NCBI RefSeq assembly: GCF_002093665.1
Contig: NZ_MRWE01000004.1
Location: 124,001-188,000 of the forward strand
From: Rouxiella badensis
Lineage (GTDB): Bacteria > Pseudomonadota > Gammaproteobacteria > Enterobacterales > Enterobacteriaceae
Direction of reading: 5' to 3'
DNA length: 64,000 nucleotides
Shown: in pieces, positions 39,347 through 47,665 of the stretch
Numbering within the stretch: the first letter of the stretch is position 1
Layout: every line of letters starts with the position of its first letter
The notes under the pieces: model-generated
What the model was told of the DNA's origin: nothing
Database searches by the model: none
The model's input: only the letters and a program-made list of their open reading frames with translations
Made by a program: the position numbers and the translations under genes

Positions 39347-40117
39347 TTAGATTTTACTCGCTTCGATGAACAGCGTATCAGTCTCAAAAGTGCCGTCCTG
39401 TGCGATAGCGAAATACTGTACGACCTCCTCTGACGACGCCTTTTGCAGCTCGCGAATAGCCACCACAAAATGCTCGGGAGTCTTCAGGCGAGCGACCCAG
39501 CTGCTAAACTCCAGCGTCAGCTTGCCGGTGGTTAAAGATTCGATACGGATCCCTGCCTCATTAAACATTTGCAACCATTCGCCGGTGGAATAATTACGCA
39601 CGTGTGAGGTATCGCGCAGCTTCTCGATAGTCTGTAAATGCACGTCGAGCACCGGGTGCCCCGGCGAGGCGATATCCATCATCACCACTTTACCGCCCGG
39701 CTTGAGGATACGGCGAACCTCACGCAGCGCCGCGCCTACGTCGTGCCAATGGTGTGCCGAATACCGGCTGATCGCCACATCAACGCTTGCATCTTCAAAG
39801 GGCAGCGACTCGGCATAACCCTGCCGGGTTTCGATATTTTTCAACCCTCTGTCTGCGGCTGCATGCTTGACCACGGCCAGCATTTCGGCCGACAAATCAT
39901 AGGCAATGACCTTTTTAACTGACTTTGACACCGCAAAACTGGCATGCCCTGCGCCACATCCCAGGTCGACCACAAGCGCATCGGAGTAAGGCGTGAGCAG
40001 CGCAGACAGCCCGGTCAAATCAGGCCCTTGGGCATGCACCGCGCTGGTTAAATAGTTTTGGGCATTCGGGCTGAACTGCTCGCTGACGCTTTGCGCATGG
40101 CTGTTTTTATTGTCCAT
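39347..40117 (-). CDS. YafE-like SAM-dependent methyltransferase
   Basis: A 256-residue class-I methyltransferase of the UbiE/YafE group. Motif I is VVDLGCGAGHASFAVS, motif II about SRYSAHHWHDVGAALREV and motif III LKPGGKVVMMDI. Long stretches, including RDTSHVRNYSTGEWL and FSSWVARLKTPE, match E. coli YafE, whose substrate is unknown. It is divergent from an MmyB-type regulator with 112 bp between, which hints at local control. Confidence 0.88.
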   Translation of the reverse strand: MDNKNSHAQSVSEQFSPNAQNYLTSAVHAQGPDLTGLSALLTPYSDALVVDLGCGAGHASFAVSKSVKKVIAYDLSAEMLAVVKHAAADRGLKNIETRQGYAESLPFEDASVDVAISRYSAHHWHDVGAALREVRRILKPGGKVVMMDIASPGHPVLDVHLQTIEKLRDTSHVRNYSTGEWLQMFNEAGIRIESLTTGKLTLEFSSWVARLKTPEHFVVAIRELQKASSEEVVQYFAIAQDGTFETDTLFIEASKI

Positions 40118-40229
40118 TTATATTCCTTTTAATCATGGGATGTCTGGCTTAACAACACTGTATATCGGGTTTTATACGGGTACAATATGAGCATTTATAC
40201 TAGTATTATGCAGTTCCCCTATTAGCCTG
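40118..40229. promoter_or_regulatory. Divergent promoter region of YafE-like and MmyB-type genes
   Basis: The AT-rich 112 bp contain TATACTAGTATTA (40197-40209), with the near-palindrome ATACTAGTAT, and several TATA-like hexamers in both directions. A regulator/target pair sharing this gap is plausible. Confidence 0.4.
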
Positions 40230-41039
40230 ATGAGCGTAACAATGTCGACAATAGAACCCTTGAATGGCCCAAAGGCATTAGGCGCGTTCCTGCGCGCTCA
40301 CCGAGAAAAAACTACACCAGAGAGGGTAGGACTGCCGCACTCAACGCGCCGTCGCACCAGCGGGCTGCGCCGTGAAGAGTTGGCACAAATCAGCGGTATT
40401 AGCACCACCTGGTACACCTGGATAGAACAGGGCCGGGACGTTTCCATCTCGGCAGCAACGCTCGGCAGGCTCGCGCAGGCGCTACGTCTACAGCCTGCGG
40501 AGGAGGATTACCTTTTCAGTCTGGCCGGCATCAAAAATCCGCAGGCGTACGCGCCCGTGCGCTCGCCGAACGAACCTCTCACTCAGTGCGTGCATCAGCT
40601 CAATTGCCCCGGTTATCTGTTGGACAGCTGCTGGAATATGCTGGCCTGGAATGCCCAAACCGAGCAGCTTTTTTACGGCTGGCTGGACCGAGACGATCGT
40701 CCTAACCTGTTGCGGTTTATGTTCATTCACCCCTTGGCGCGCACGCTGTTAGTCAACTGGGAGGCGCGTGCGCAACGCATCGTCGCCGAATTTCGTGCCG
40801 AAACCAGTCACTACGCCCACTTAGATGAGATTCGCCAAACGGTGCTGAGCCTGCGTGAAGAAAGCAGCGTATTTAATCAATGGTGGATGCAGCAGGAAGT
40901 GCTGGCGCGTGAAGGCGGAGAACGGCTGTTCATGCACCCTTCACAAGGGCCGGTGCGTTATCTGCAACAAACCTTTTTCCCGGCCGGTAGCAATGAGTTA
41001 AAACTGGTCATGCTGGTCGAGCAAACCTCTGATTCATAA
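40230..41039 (+). CDS. XRE-type regulator with MmyB ligand-binding domain
   Basis: A 269-residue regulator. The N-terminal helix-turn-helix has the family signature TSGLRREELAQISGISTTWYTWIEQG. A PAS-like MmyB domain (about 110-260) follows, with LNCPGYLLDSCWNMLAWN. Members of this family are thought to bind fatty-acid-like or other small ligands. In-frame ATG codons at 40230 and 40242 are both possible starts. It is divergent from the YafE-like methyltransferase, which it may regulate. Confidence 0.85.
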   Translation: MSVTMSTIEPLNGPKALGAFLRAHREKTTPERVGLPHSTRRRTSGLRREELAQISGISTTWYTWIEQGRDVSISAATLGRLAQALRLQPAEEDYLFSLAGIKNPQAYAPVRSPNEPLTQCVHQLNCPGYLLDSCWNMLAWNAQTEQLFYGWLDRDDRPNLLRFMFIHPLARTLLVNWEARAQRIVAEFRAETSHYAHLDEIRQTVLSLREESSVFNQWWMQQEVLAREGGERLFMHPSQGPVRYLQQTFFPAGSNELKLVMLVEQTSDS

Positions 41040-41121
41040 GCAGCTTCCGCGTTGTGCATCGCTCGATTGACATTATCTCAGTGAATGTGTGAGTCTGAAT
41101 CTCACGCCGAGGAGGCGAGTA

Positions 41122-41691
41122 ATGAGGGAGAGAAAGGAAATGACGAGCCGTCTGATTTATCAAGATGAGAGCATGGAGATACGCGTACCGACAGAATTGG
41201 AAGCGCCCTTGCACTTTGATGCTATTCAGTCTTCAATGGCAGATATTTCCGCATGGGAAAGCTGGTGTTCCACCGGCTATAGCCTTGAAGACAGCCGAAC
41301 TTACCTCATTGACTCCTATGTAAAAAGGCAACGAGGGCAGGAGTATCGCTTCTGCCTTTTTGACCTCGCCAGCGGTAAAATAATTGGCTCTATAGCCCTT
41401 AACCGTATTGTTCCCGAATATAAAACCGCCAATATAGGTTACTGGATACGCAGTGATTTTACCGGAAGATCGCTGGCTGTGACCGCAGTGAAGGCCATTG
41501 CCCGTTTTGCCTTTAACGAGCTCGGCATGACGAGACTCGAGATAGTCGCCATGGAAAAAAATCATCGCAGCTGCCGAGTGGCCGAAAAGTCTGGGGCGGT
41601 CAAAGAAGGACTGCATCGCAACGGGCTTTACTTTCATGGACAGCCCAGCAACGCGTGGATTTACTCACTGATCCCCGGCGATCTGACGTAA
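41122..41691 (+). CDS. GNAT acetyltransferase of the RimJ/RimL type
   Basis: A 189-residue N-acetyltransferase. The acetyl-CoA region covers YWIRSDFTGRSLAVTAVKAI, and AMEKNHRSCRVAEKSGAVKEG is the usual C-terminal block of the RimJ/RimL/SpeG group. The substrate is unknown; ribosomal-protein or peptide N-termini are typical in the family. The ATG at 41122 has GGAGG six bases away; ATG 41140 is a weaker alternative. It may be co-transcribed with the MmyB-type gene upstream. Confidence 0.82.
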   Translation: MRERKEMTSRLIYQDESMEIRVPTELEAPLHFDAIQSSMADISAWESWCSTGYSLEDSRTYLIDSYVKRQRGQEYRFCLFDLASGKIIGSIALNRIVPEYKTANIGYWIRSDFTGRSLAVTAVKAIARFAFNELGMTRLEIVAMEKNHRSCRVAEKSGAVKEGLHRNGLYFHGQPSNAWIYSLIPGDLT

Positions 41692-41729
41692 TGTCGACAC
41701 TACCACTATTAGAATAGGATCGAGGAATA

Positions 41730-42569
41730 ATGAGTTCATCTATCGTTTCAACCGACTGGTTGGCTTCACATCTTGATCAATCAGGTCTGGTGATTATCGA
41801 CTGCCGCAAGTCTAAGCCGGGCATTAACCCGCCCATTGATTTTCATGGTAAATACCTTGAGGCGCACATTCCTGGCGCAGTCTATATCGAGGTTGATGAT
41901 ATTTCTGATTGCAGCACTGGCCTGCCGCATATGCTGCCTGACGCTGAAGCATTCAGTAAGTCAATGAGCGAACGCGGAATCAGTAATAACAGCGCTGTCG
42001 TACTCTACGACGAAGGTGATCTGTTCAGCGCCCCGCGCGTGTGGTGGATGCTGACTCGCTTTGGCGCAAACAACGTGCGTATTCTGGACGGTGGCCTCAA
42101 CGCCTGGCTCAAGGAAGGCAAGCGGACTGAAGGCGGGGAGCGTAAGCTGCCTCCCGCCAACTTCGAGGCCAGGCTGGAGAGCCAAGTGGTCGTCAGCGCC
42201 GAACAGGTCAAGCAGGCACTCGGGAAGGTGCAAATTATTGATGCACGTTCTCTGGGACGCTTCAGGGGCGAGCAGCCCGAGCCGCGTCCGGGACTGCACG
42301 GTGGCCATATTCCCGGTAGCCTCAGCGTACCCTTCACCGAACTCACTGAAAACGGTCGGATAAAATCACCCCAGGCATTGAAAGAGACCTTCTCGCGTCT
42401 TGGGGTTGATACTACGCAACCCACTATCTCCAGCTGTGGTTCAGGCGTTACCGCCGCCGCACTGCTGTTTGGTCTGCACCTGATTGGCGCTGAAGACGTG
42501 CTGATTTATGACGGTTCATGGGCGGAATGGGGCGACATCAATAAAGATTACCCGATTGAAACCCAATAA
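41730..42569 (+). CDS. Tandem-rhodanese sulfurtransferase (SseA/TST type)
   Basis: A 279-residue protein with two rhodanese domains (about 5-130 and 150-275). The active-site loop CGSGVTA places the catalytic Cys236, a loop typical of 3-mercaptopyruvate sulfurtransferases. The inactive N-terminal domain has the DCRKSKPG and HIPGAVYIEVDDIS blocks. Cytosolic; it transfers sulfur to thiols or cyanide. It follows the acetyltransferase gene by 38 bases and may share its transcript. It is shorter than typical E. coli SseA only by a few residues. Confidence 0.86.
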   Translation: MSSSIVSTDWLASHLDQSGLVIIDCRKSKPGINPPIDFHGKYLEAHIPGAVYIEVDDISDCSTGLPHMLPDAEAFSKSMSERGISNNSAVVLYDEGDLFSAPRVWWMLTRFGANNVRILDGGLNAWLKEGKRTEGGERKLPPANFEARLESQVVVSAEQVKQALGKVQIIDARSLGRFRGEQPEPRPGLHGGHIPGSLSVPFTELTENGRIKSPQALKETFSRLGVDTTQPTISSCGSGVTAAALLFGLHLIGAEDVLIYDGSWAEWGDINKDYPIETQ

Positions 42570-42584
42570 AAGAACGCTATTGCC

Positions 42585-42609
42585 CGCAGGCCATGCGCCT
42601 GCGAGTTTT
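42585..42609 (+). terminator. Terminator of the sulfurtransferase gene
   Basis: CGCAGGC (42585-42591) and GCCTGCG (42597-42603) form the stem, followed by AGTTTTAC. Confidence 0.75.
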
Positions 42610-42663
42610 ACTCTCCTCCAGCACGCCCTCCCTTAAAAAGCCTTAGACGCATTTATTACGGGC

Positions 42664-42691
42664 AAAAAAAAGCCCGCACAGAGGTACGGGC
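42664..42691 (-). terminator. Terminator of the acid phosphatase gene
   Basis: GCCCG (42672-42676) and CGGGC (42687-42691) form the stem. On the minus strand eight T follow. It lies about 140 bases after the phosphatase stop; the stretch between is AT-rich and empty. Confidence 0.7.
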
Positions 42692-42827
42692 AGAACAAAC
42701 TGGTCTATCAGAGAGAGTCTTTCTTTCTTCTGGGGTGTCACTGGCAACCATTGTAGATCGAATCATTCACAATGTTGTTACTTAAATGTAATTAAATGAG
42801 ATCCAAGTTGTTTAAATAAGGAAAAAC

Positions 42828-44123
42828 TTAGTTTTTTAAGGAATCCTTCAGCACTTGATTGAAGACGTCCGCTGAACAAAATCCTTTATTATCAATAGGA
42901 CAGCCTTCAGCTTGTAAAACAACGCGGTGTAACGGATTTTTTAAGCTATAAGTGCTGTTGTTACGGATTTGTATCGCAGTTGGATATACATATTCGATTT
43001 TTATCAGATCTTTGTCAGTTTTCTTATCATGCCAGCGTTGGAAAACCACGGCTCCGGCGATAGGTGTACGCTCATACTGACCCGGCAGAGTGAAATCTTT
43101 AATCTTGAGCGCCGAAACAAAGGCGGCAATATTCGAGTCATGACCGACTAACAACGTCACCCGAGCCTGCTGCGCCGCTTGCTGATCGGCGGTTTTAGCC
43201 TGCGATTTATCCAGCACGCCTGACATAAACGTCAGCGTTGGGGCTGCGGCATTCTTACCAATTTGCTCAGAGCTGAAGATGGCCTTCTGGTCTGCATTTT
43301 TGAATTCCTCAACCTGACGCCACTGCTCAGGCGTTTTTATCTGGCCCCACGCAACGTCCTTCTCCGGCAAACCCTCATAATATTGCAGCATGAAGGCATC
43401 GCTAATTCCGGTGCCCAACGACAGCGGTCCCGAAATCCCCGGTTCCTTGCCCTGATTGATCACCAGATTCGAAGGCTGTGCTGCAAGAGAGCAGACCTTA
43501 TCCTGCTTGCAGGTTTTGGAATTTTTGAAATCCATGACCTTTTCAACCAACGCATAGTTCGGCGTCAGACGCTGATTCAGGCCATCGAGTCCGGCCTGTC
43601 CAGCTGACTTATTGGTGGCGTCGATCGCCGCCTGTTTAAACTGATCCGTAACGTCGGCGGTGATAATCGGATTAAACACCGGATCCATTTTCCCGACTTC
43701 AACGCGATTCACCACAGGAAGCGAGCAACCCGGAAATGCGCCGATGAGGAAATGTTTGGCAGTATCAATGGTACGCGGCAGGCTGTTAGCGTAGGTGAAA
43801 ACCTCGCCCGGTTGCGGACACCCTTTGGCCGGCAGCAGATTATTTTTCGCTAACCACTGGCGGTAATACTGCCCAACGTGCTCTTCAACCTGCCCGCCTT
43901 TCGGGGTCAGAAGTCCACCTTCGGTGCTCCACGTTGGCCAGGTGTGGGTGGTCGCATTGCCCAACGCATTATTATAGTTAGAGAGCGGCGCGCGAATGCT
44001 GTGGCGGCTAAAGATAAGCACCTGTTCTAAAGAGAGATTATTGTCGGCAGCGACAGCAGGCAGGGAAGCAGAAATGACGCAGGCCAGGGTAGTTAAAAGC
44101 GCAAGACGGGACGTTCTTTTCAC
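42828..44123 (-). CDS. agp: Periplasmic glucose-1-phosphatase/histidine acid phosphatase
   Basis: A 431-residue histidine-type acid phosphatase with a Sec signal peptide (about 1-25, ending AVAA). The catalytic motif RHSIRAP (Arg40, nucleophile His41) corresponds to RHxxRxP, and the proton donor region is GHDSN. Shared blocks YANSLPRTIDTAKHF, GPLSLGTGISDAFMLQYYEG and ERTPIAGAVVFQRWHD match E. coli Agp better than the phytase AppA. It releases phosphate and glucose from glucose-1-phosphate, and possibly from phytate. Monocistronic. No convincing Pho box was found upstream. Confidence 0.85.
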   Translation of the reverse strand: MKRTSRLALLTTLACVISASLPAVAADNNLSLEQVLIFSRHSIRAPLSNYNNALGNATTHTWPTWSTEGGLLTPKGGQVEEHVGQYYRQWLAKNNLLPAKGCPQPGEVFTYANSLPRTIDTAKHFLIGAFPGCSLPVVNRVEVGKMDPVFNPIITADVTDQFKQAAIDATNKSAGQAGLDGLNQRLTPNYALVEKVMDFKNSKTCKQDKVCSLAAQPSNLVINQGKEPGISGPLSLGTGISDAFMLQYYEGLPEKDVAWGQIKTPEQWRQVEEFKNADQKAIFSSEQIGKNAAAPTLTFMSGVLDKSQAKTADQQAAQQARVTLLVGHDSNIAAFVSALKIKDFTLPGQYERTPIAGAVVFQRWHDKKTDKDLIKIEYVYPTAIQIRNNSTYSLKNPLHRVVLQAEGCPIDNKGFCSADVFNQVLKDSLKN

Positions 44124-44264
44124 GTGTTTCTCCTGATGAATTAAATGACTTCTTAATGTTTATAGCGGGTTAAGGCTCATAAAAACAAGGGAAATCAAGC
44201 ATAAAGGATCAGGCTGTGTCAGAGGGGGATCTGGCTCACAGCGCTGATTCCACAGGAGAAAGTT

Positions 44265-44876
44265 TTAGAACTGGAACTTTAACCAGCCAAAGAACACGTT
44301 GCCATTATTGTGTGTGCCCGGAATATAGGTCGCCTGGAAGGTCAGACGCTGATAGCCGATAGAGACCAGCGGCAGCACGAGTGGCAAAGGAATATATTTG
44401 TAGTTATCACGCGCAGTCATGGCGGCGGTATAGCCTAAACCGAGCCTGAAATTCTGACCCTGCACCGGACGCCAGATCTTCTCATAGCCATAACCACCAA
44501 TGGGCTCCCATTGGTTAAATGAGTCTTTGAAAACCATCATGTAGAGACCGTGCCAGTCGCCGTTTTCATCATAGCGAGAAATACCGTAACCACCGCCCCA
44601 GGGACGCTCGTTGTATTTATCAATCTTGGCACGGTCGTAGGTGGCACGGTTATGCCAGGTAATGACCGGTAGGTAGAGATCCCGGTCGGGTGAGGCATTC
44701 CAGGTGCTCGAAACGTCGTTCTTCCACGAAGCCCACCCACCGTTGAATCCGGACTGCTGCGTCGCTGGTGGAGTTGTCGACATGGTCGAGTTGAGTGAGG
44801 AGGCGGCCATCCCCGGCGTGGCCGTCAGGCATAATCCAATAAATAATGTTTTGGAAATTTTTTTATTTATACGCAT
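44265..44876 (-). CDS. pagP: Lipid A palmitoyltransferase PagP
   Basis: An outer membrane eight-strand barrel enzyme that moves palmitate from phospholipid to lipid A. From MRINKK (44876) the protein has 203 residues: a signal peptide to about residue 24, a Ser/Thr-rich insert (25-45) that is longer than in E. coli, then the barrel. Catalytic His75 is in ITWHNR. The conserved [27 protein letters not shown] and the C-terminal aromatic WLKFQF (barrel assembly signal) are present. The open frame extends 20 codons upstream without a clear ribosome-binding site. An AT-rich promoter region precedes it. Confidence 0.9.
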   Translation of the reverse strand: MRINKKISKTLFIGLCLTATPGMAASSLNSTMSTTPPATQQSGFNGGWASWKNDVSSTWNASPDRDLYLPVITWHNRATYDRAKIDKYNERPWGGGYGISRYDENGDWHGLYMMVFKDSFNQWEPIGGYGYEKIWRPVQGQNFRLGLGYTAAMTARDNYKYIPLPLVLPLVSIGYQRLTFQATYIPGTHNNGNVFFGWLKFQF

Positions 44877-44936
44877 ACAAACCATTTGGCTATCATTATT
44901 CAATACTACAGCACCTACAATAACGTAAAAATCCAT

Positions 44937-45145
44937 GCAATATAATAAACAGCGTCTTTCATAACACTTAAAAATTTAATTAACTGGAAGAAATAGGGAT
45001 AATCATGATGACTGCGAGGGAATAAAAAATATTTCAATAAAAGGTTAGAATTGATAAAGCCAAAAATATAACCATTACTTTTTTTAAAAAATAATCGATA
45101 TAGGAAAATTATTAATTAATCTTCGCAGGGAAATTATTGCGTTGT
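44937..45145. other. AT-rich gap upstream of pagP
   Basis: Very AT-rich sequence with no supported gene. GTTTA occurs upstream of pagP on the minus strand (near 44955), but a full PhoP box (two GTTTA-like repeats 11 bp apart) is not convincing. Confidence 0.4.
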
Positions 45146-45934
45146 TCACTCTGCCAACGTCATATTGCCCTTCTTCCGATTTCCCATCCGCGAAAAACAC
45201 CACAGAGGAAATGGCAGAGTAGTAATCAACAGTATCCACAGCAGAGAATAAACCGAATCTACGCCGTCATTTTGCAGGTTGATAAACAGTTTTACCGGAA
45301 TCCCCTGGGGGAAGTAGCAAAACACCATCACAATGCCAAACTCGCCAATAACCCTCACCCAGGCTATCGCTAATCCCGTCGCCAGTCCGCGCGAGGCGAT
45401 CGGCAGCGTCAGGCGGGTGAGGATCTGCCAGCGCGAGGCGCCCAGCGTTTTACCGGCCTCCTCAACGTCGGCAGGCACGCCTTCGAAAGCGGCGCGAGCA
45501 GACATCACAAAGTAAGGCAGCGCACCATAAACTTGCGCCAGCACAAAAGCGCCCGCGTTATTGGTCAGCGAAATACCCAACCGCGAGAGGTTTTCCCCAA
45601 CAGTGCCGTAAGGACCAAAGGCGGATACCAACAGTATGCCCATCGCCAACGGCGGCGTCAGCAGCGGCACCATCACAGCGACCTCAACCCATGGACGCCA
45701 ACGGCTCTGGCTGCGCGACATCCAAAGCGCAAGAGGAATGCCCAGTACCACGATAATCGGAATCGAAACCGCGCTTAGCCCCAACGAAATACTGACCGAA
45801 TGCCAGTCGCCATAGGCAAGATGAAATCCTCGCCACGGTGTGACCGAGACGAGGGTGATAAAGGGAATAGCTAACAGGGCAAGGGCCGGGATGGCCAGCC
45901 ACAGACTGATCATCCGGCGACCTTGGTTATGCAC
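45146..45934 (-). CDS. ABC transporter permease, molybdate/tungstate type
   Basis: A 262-residue inner membrane permease with about six helices and the EAA loop EEAGKTLGASRWQILTRLTLPI (about 160-182) that contacts the ATPase. It resembles ModB/WtpB/CysT-type permeases. The start may be ATG 45934 or ATG 45913, the latter with AAGG upstream. Its upstream partner, 8 bases away, is a binding protein. No ATP-binding subunit gene lies on either side. Confidence 0.82.
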   Translation of the reverse strand: MHNQGRRMISLWLAIPALALLAIPFITLVSVTPWRGFHLAYGDWHSVSISLGLSAVSIPIIVVLGIPLALWMSRSQSRWRPWVEVAVMVPLLTPPLAMGILLVSAFGPYGTVGENLSRLGISLTNNAGAFVLAQVYGALPYFVMSARAAFEGVPADVEEAGKTLGASRWQILTRLTLPIASRGLATGLAIAWVRVIGEFGIVMVFCYFPQGIPVKLFINLQNDGVDSVYSLLWILLITTLPFPLWCFSRMGNRKKGNMTLAE

Positions 45935-45942
45935 GATTCTGA

Positions 45943-46899
45943 TTAATAATCATGGCCTTTAGGTTTATCGTAGCCATTTTCACTGAAAATTTTCTGCCCT
46001 TCTGCACTCTGCATAAAGGCGACAAAACGCTTCGCCGCCGCAGGATTTGGCGCATTCTTCAACACTGCGGCATAGAACACCAGCGGTTGGGTATGCAGGG
46101 TTTTCTCTTTGCCTGCGCTGTCCTTGATGTTGAAGCTAACACTGTCGTACCACTTGGCAGACATTTCAGGGTTGCTCAGGTTTATTTCGTCCGGCAACAC
46201 AATATACGGCAGTTTAGCCGAACGCGTCGCGCTTTCGTAACCCGAGGCGGCATCAACCTGACCCGCCTCGAGACGAGTCAACAAACCGCCTTCAGCCAGC
46301 ACTTGCGAAGGGTTTGTCGTCTCACCCAGCACTTTTTTGGTCAGACCCGGCTGATGATAGTATTTCTCGGCTAACATCATGGTGAAAATGATGTTTTGCC
46401 CCTGGGGATCCGTGGCAGGATCGGTGCGGCCAAAGTGCAGCCCCGGCGTTTGCAGCACCTTCCACCAAGGCTCTGCGCCAGGCTTGTGGTCTTTTATCGC
46501 CGCAAACAGTTGGGCAAACTTGCCCTTCGGATTATAGGCAATCACCATGCTGGTGCTCGCAACGGGTACCGAGGTGTCTACCAGACCGGCCTTTTTCAAC
46601 ACATCAATAGGACCCGGTGTGATTGAAACAAACACATCGGCAACCACTTTTTTAGACGCCAACAGGTTCGCCATGCCGTATGCACCCTGCCCCTGCCCCT
46701 GATAATTCAGTTTTTCCTGTTTGGCAAAGGTGGGCCCAAGGTATTTGTCCATTACCACGCCCATCGAGCCGGCGTAAGTCACGTTGATGTTGTCCTGCGC
46801 CATTGCCGATGCACTGGCGAATGCCATAGAGGCCAACATCAGGCCAGAACCGAGATTCTTTAATTTCTTATTGAGATTTTTATTGGAGAATTCACGCAC
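45943..46899 (-). CDS. Extracellular anion-binding protein, molybdate/tungstate type
   Basis: A 318-residue periplasmic binding protein. The signal peptide covers about 1-34 (positively charged start, hydrophobic core, end SAMA). The mature part starts INVTYAGSMGVVMDKYLGP, and the FGRTDPATDPQGQN segment resembles WtpA/ModA-like oxyanion-binding proteins. The start is GTG at 46899. A ModE-like operator overlaps the leader and supports a molybdate or tungstate role. It is co-transcribed with the permease downstream. Confidence 0.82.
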   Translation of the reverse strand: MREFSNKNLNKKLKNLGSGLMLASMAFASASAMAQDNINVTYAGSMGVVMDKYLGPTFAKQEKLNYQGQGQGAYGMANLLASKKVVADVFVSITPGPIDVLKKAGLVDTSVPVASTSMVIAYNPKGKFAQLFAAIKDHKPGAEPWWKVLQTPGLHFGRTDPATDPQGQNIIFTMMLAEKYYHQPGLTKKVLGETTNPSQVLAEGGLLTRLEAGQVDAASGYESATRSAKLPYIVLPDEINLSNPEMSAKWYDSVSFNIKDSAGKEKTLHTQPLVFYAAVLKNAPNPAAAKRFVAFMQSAEGQKIFSENGYDKPKGHDY

Positions 46900-46909
46900 G
46901 ATAAGCCAC

Positions 46910-46933
46910 CGTTATGCATTATGATATACAACG
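46910..46933. promoter_or_regulatory. Candidate ModE operator
   Basis: CGTTAT-N12-ACAACG has the 24-bp length and outer hexamers of the E. coli modA operator (CGTTAT-N12-ATAACG), with one mismatch. It sits 11 bases upstream of the binding-protein start codon, where it would block transcription. Confidence 0.5.
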
Positions 46934-47080
46934 ATAAAGTTTGACCTCTCAGAAATCAAGCGACATTTTGAGCAAAATTCAATATTCTAATTCGCCCAAA
47001 TGGCCTATTTTATTGGCCCTCTTCCTTATTGTTTTTAAAATAAAAAAAGAGCCCACATAATAATATCAAAAGAGAATTTA

Positions 47081-47602
47081 ATGAGATCGACAGGCATTAT
47101 TTCTGCTCTTGGCAATATCCTCTCCGCACCCTTTCTTCCGGTCAGCAATAATATATCGACGGTGTGCAATAATTATTTATGCCCTACGTCATTGGATAAA
47201 CTCTGTTATATCGATAATCGAATAAGTCCGTTGACGCGCCAGTATGATTTTTGGTTTACCCACCCATCCCTCTGAAAAATACAGCATCAAAACGCAGTTT
47301 AGAGCAAAACCAAAAGAAATATCAGATTCAAAGAGAGTATCTTAAAGAGGTGATTAACGATCTCCATTTTCTGGACGACGTGATCAGACCGCAAATATTT
47401 GAAAGCGAAATATCGCTGGCTCAAAGATTAAAAAGCGCGCTTCGACCAAAAATGCCTGACCCATTTCAACAATGCCGTTGAATATCCCGACTTCCCTGCA
47501 ACCCGGGACATCGCCTATGAAGGCGTCATCCTGCACCGGAAGGAACTGATTGACACCTGCCGCTGTATGCTTCTCGAGCACGTAAAACTGGCCAACGCCT
47601 AA
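47081..47602 (+). pseudogene. Frameshifted gene of unknown function
   Basis: Three clean but mutually shifted reading blocks follow each other. The first, starting MRSTGIISALG at 47081 with AGAGA upstream, runs to about 47272. The second (from about 47265: LKNTASKRSLEQNQKK) runs to 47431. The third (KARFDQKCLTHFNNAVEYPD) runs 55 codons to a TAA at 47600-47602. The second shift falls in an A5 run at 47430-47434; removing one A joins the last two blocks. I do not recognise the product. The middle part looks helical. A sequencing error in the A run could explain one shift but not both. Confidence is moderate. Confidence 0.45.
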
Positions 47603-47609
47603 AGTTGGC

Positions 47610-47642
47610 AAAAAAAAATCCACAGGCCGTAGCGCTGTGGAT
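47610..47642 (-). terminator. Terminator of purL
   Basis: ATCCACAG (47618-47625) and CTGTGGAT (47635-47642) form the stem. On the minus strand a run of about nine T follows. Confidence 0.9.
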
Positions 47643-47665
47643 ATTAGTATCAGCCCAAGGCGTTA

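Noticed and set aside
44937-45000. PhoP box upstream of pagP
   Set aside because: Only one GTTTA half site is convincing; the second half 11 bp away does not match.
36581-47665. Prophage, integrative element or defence island
   Set aside because: No integrase, transposase, phage structural gene, toxin-antitoxin pair, restriction enzyme, tRNA attachment site or flanking direct repeat was seen.
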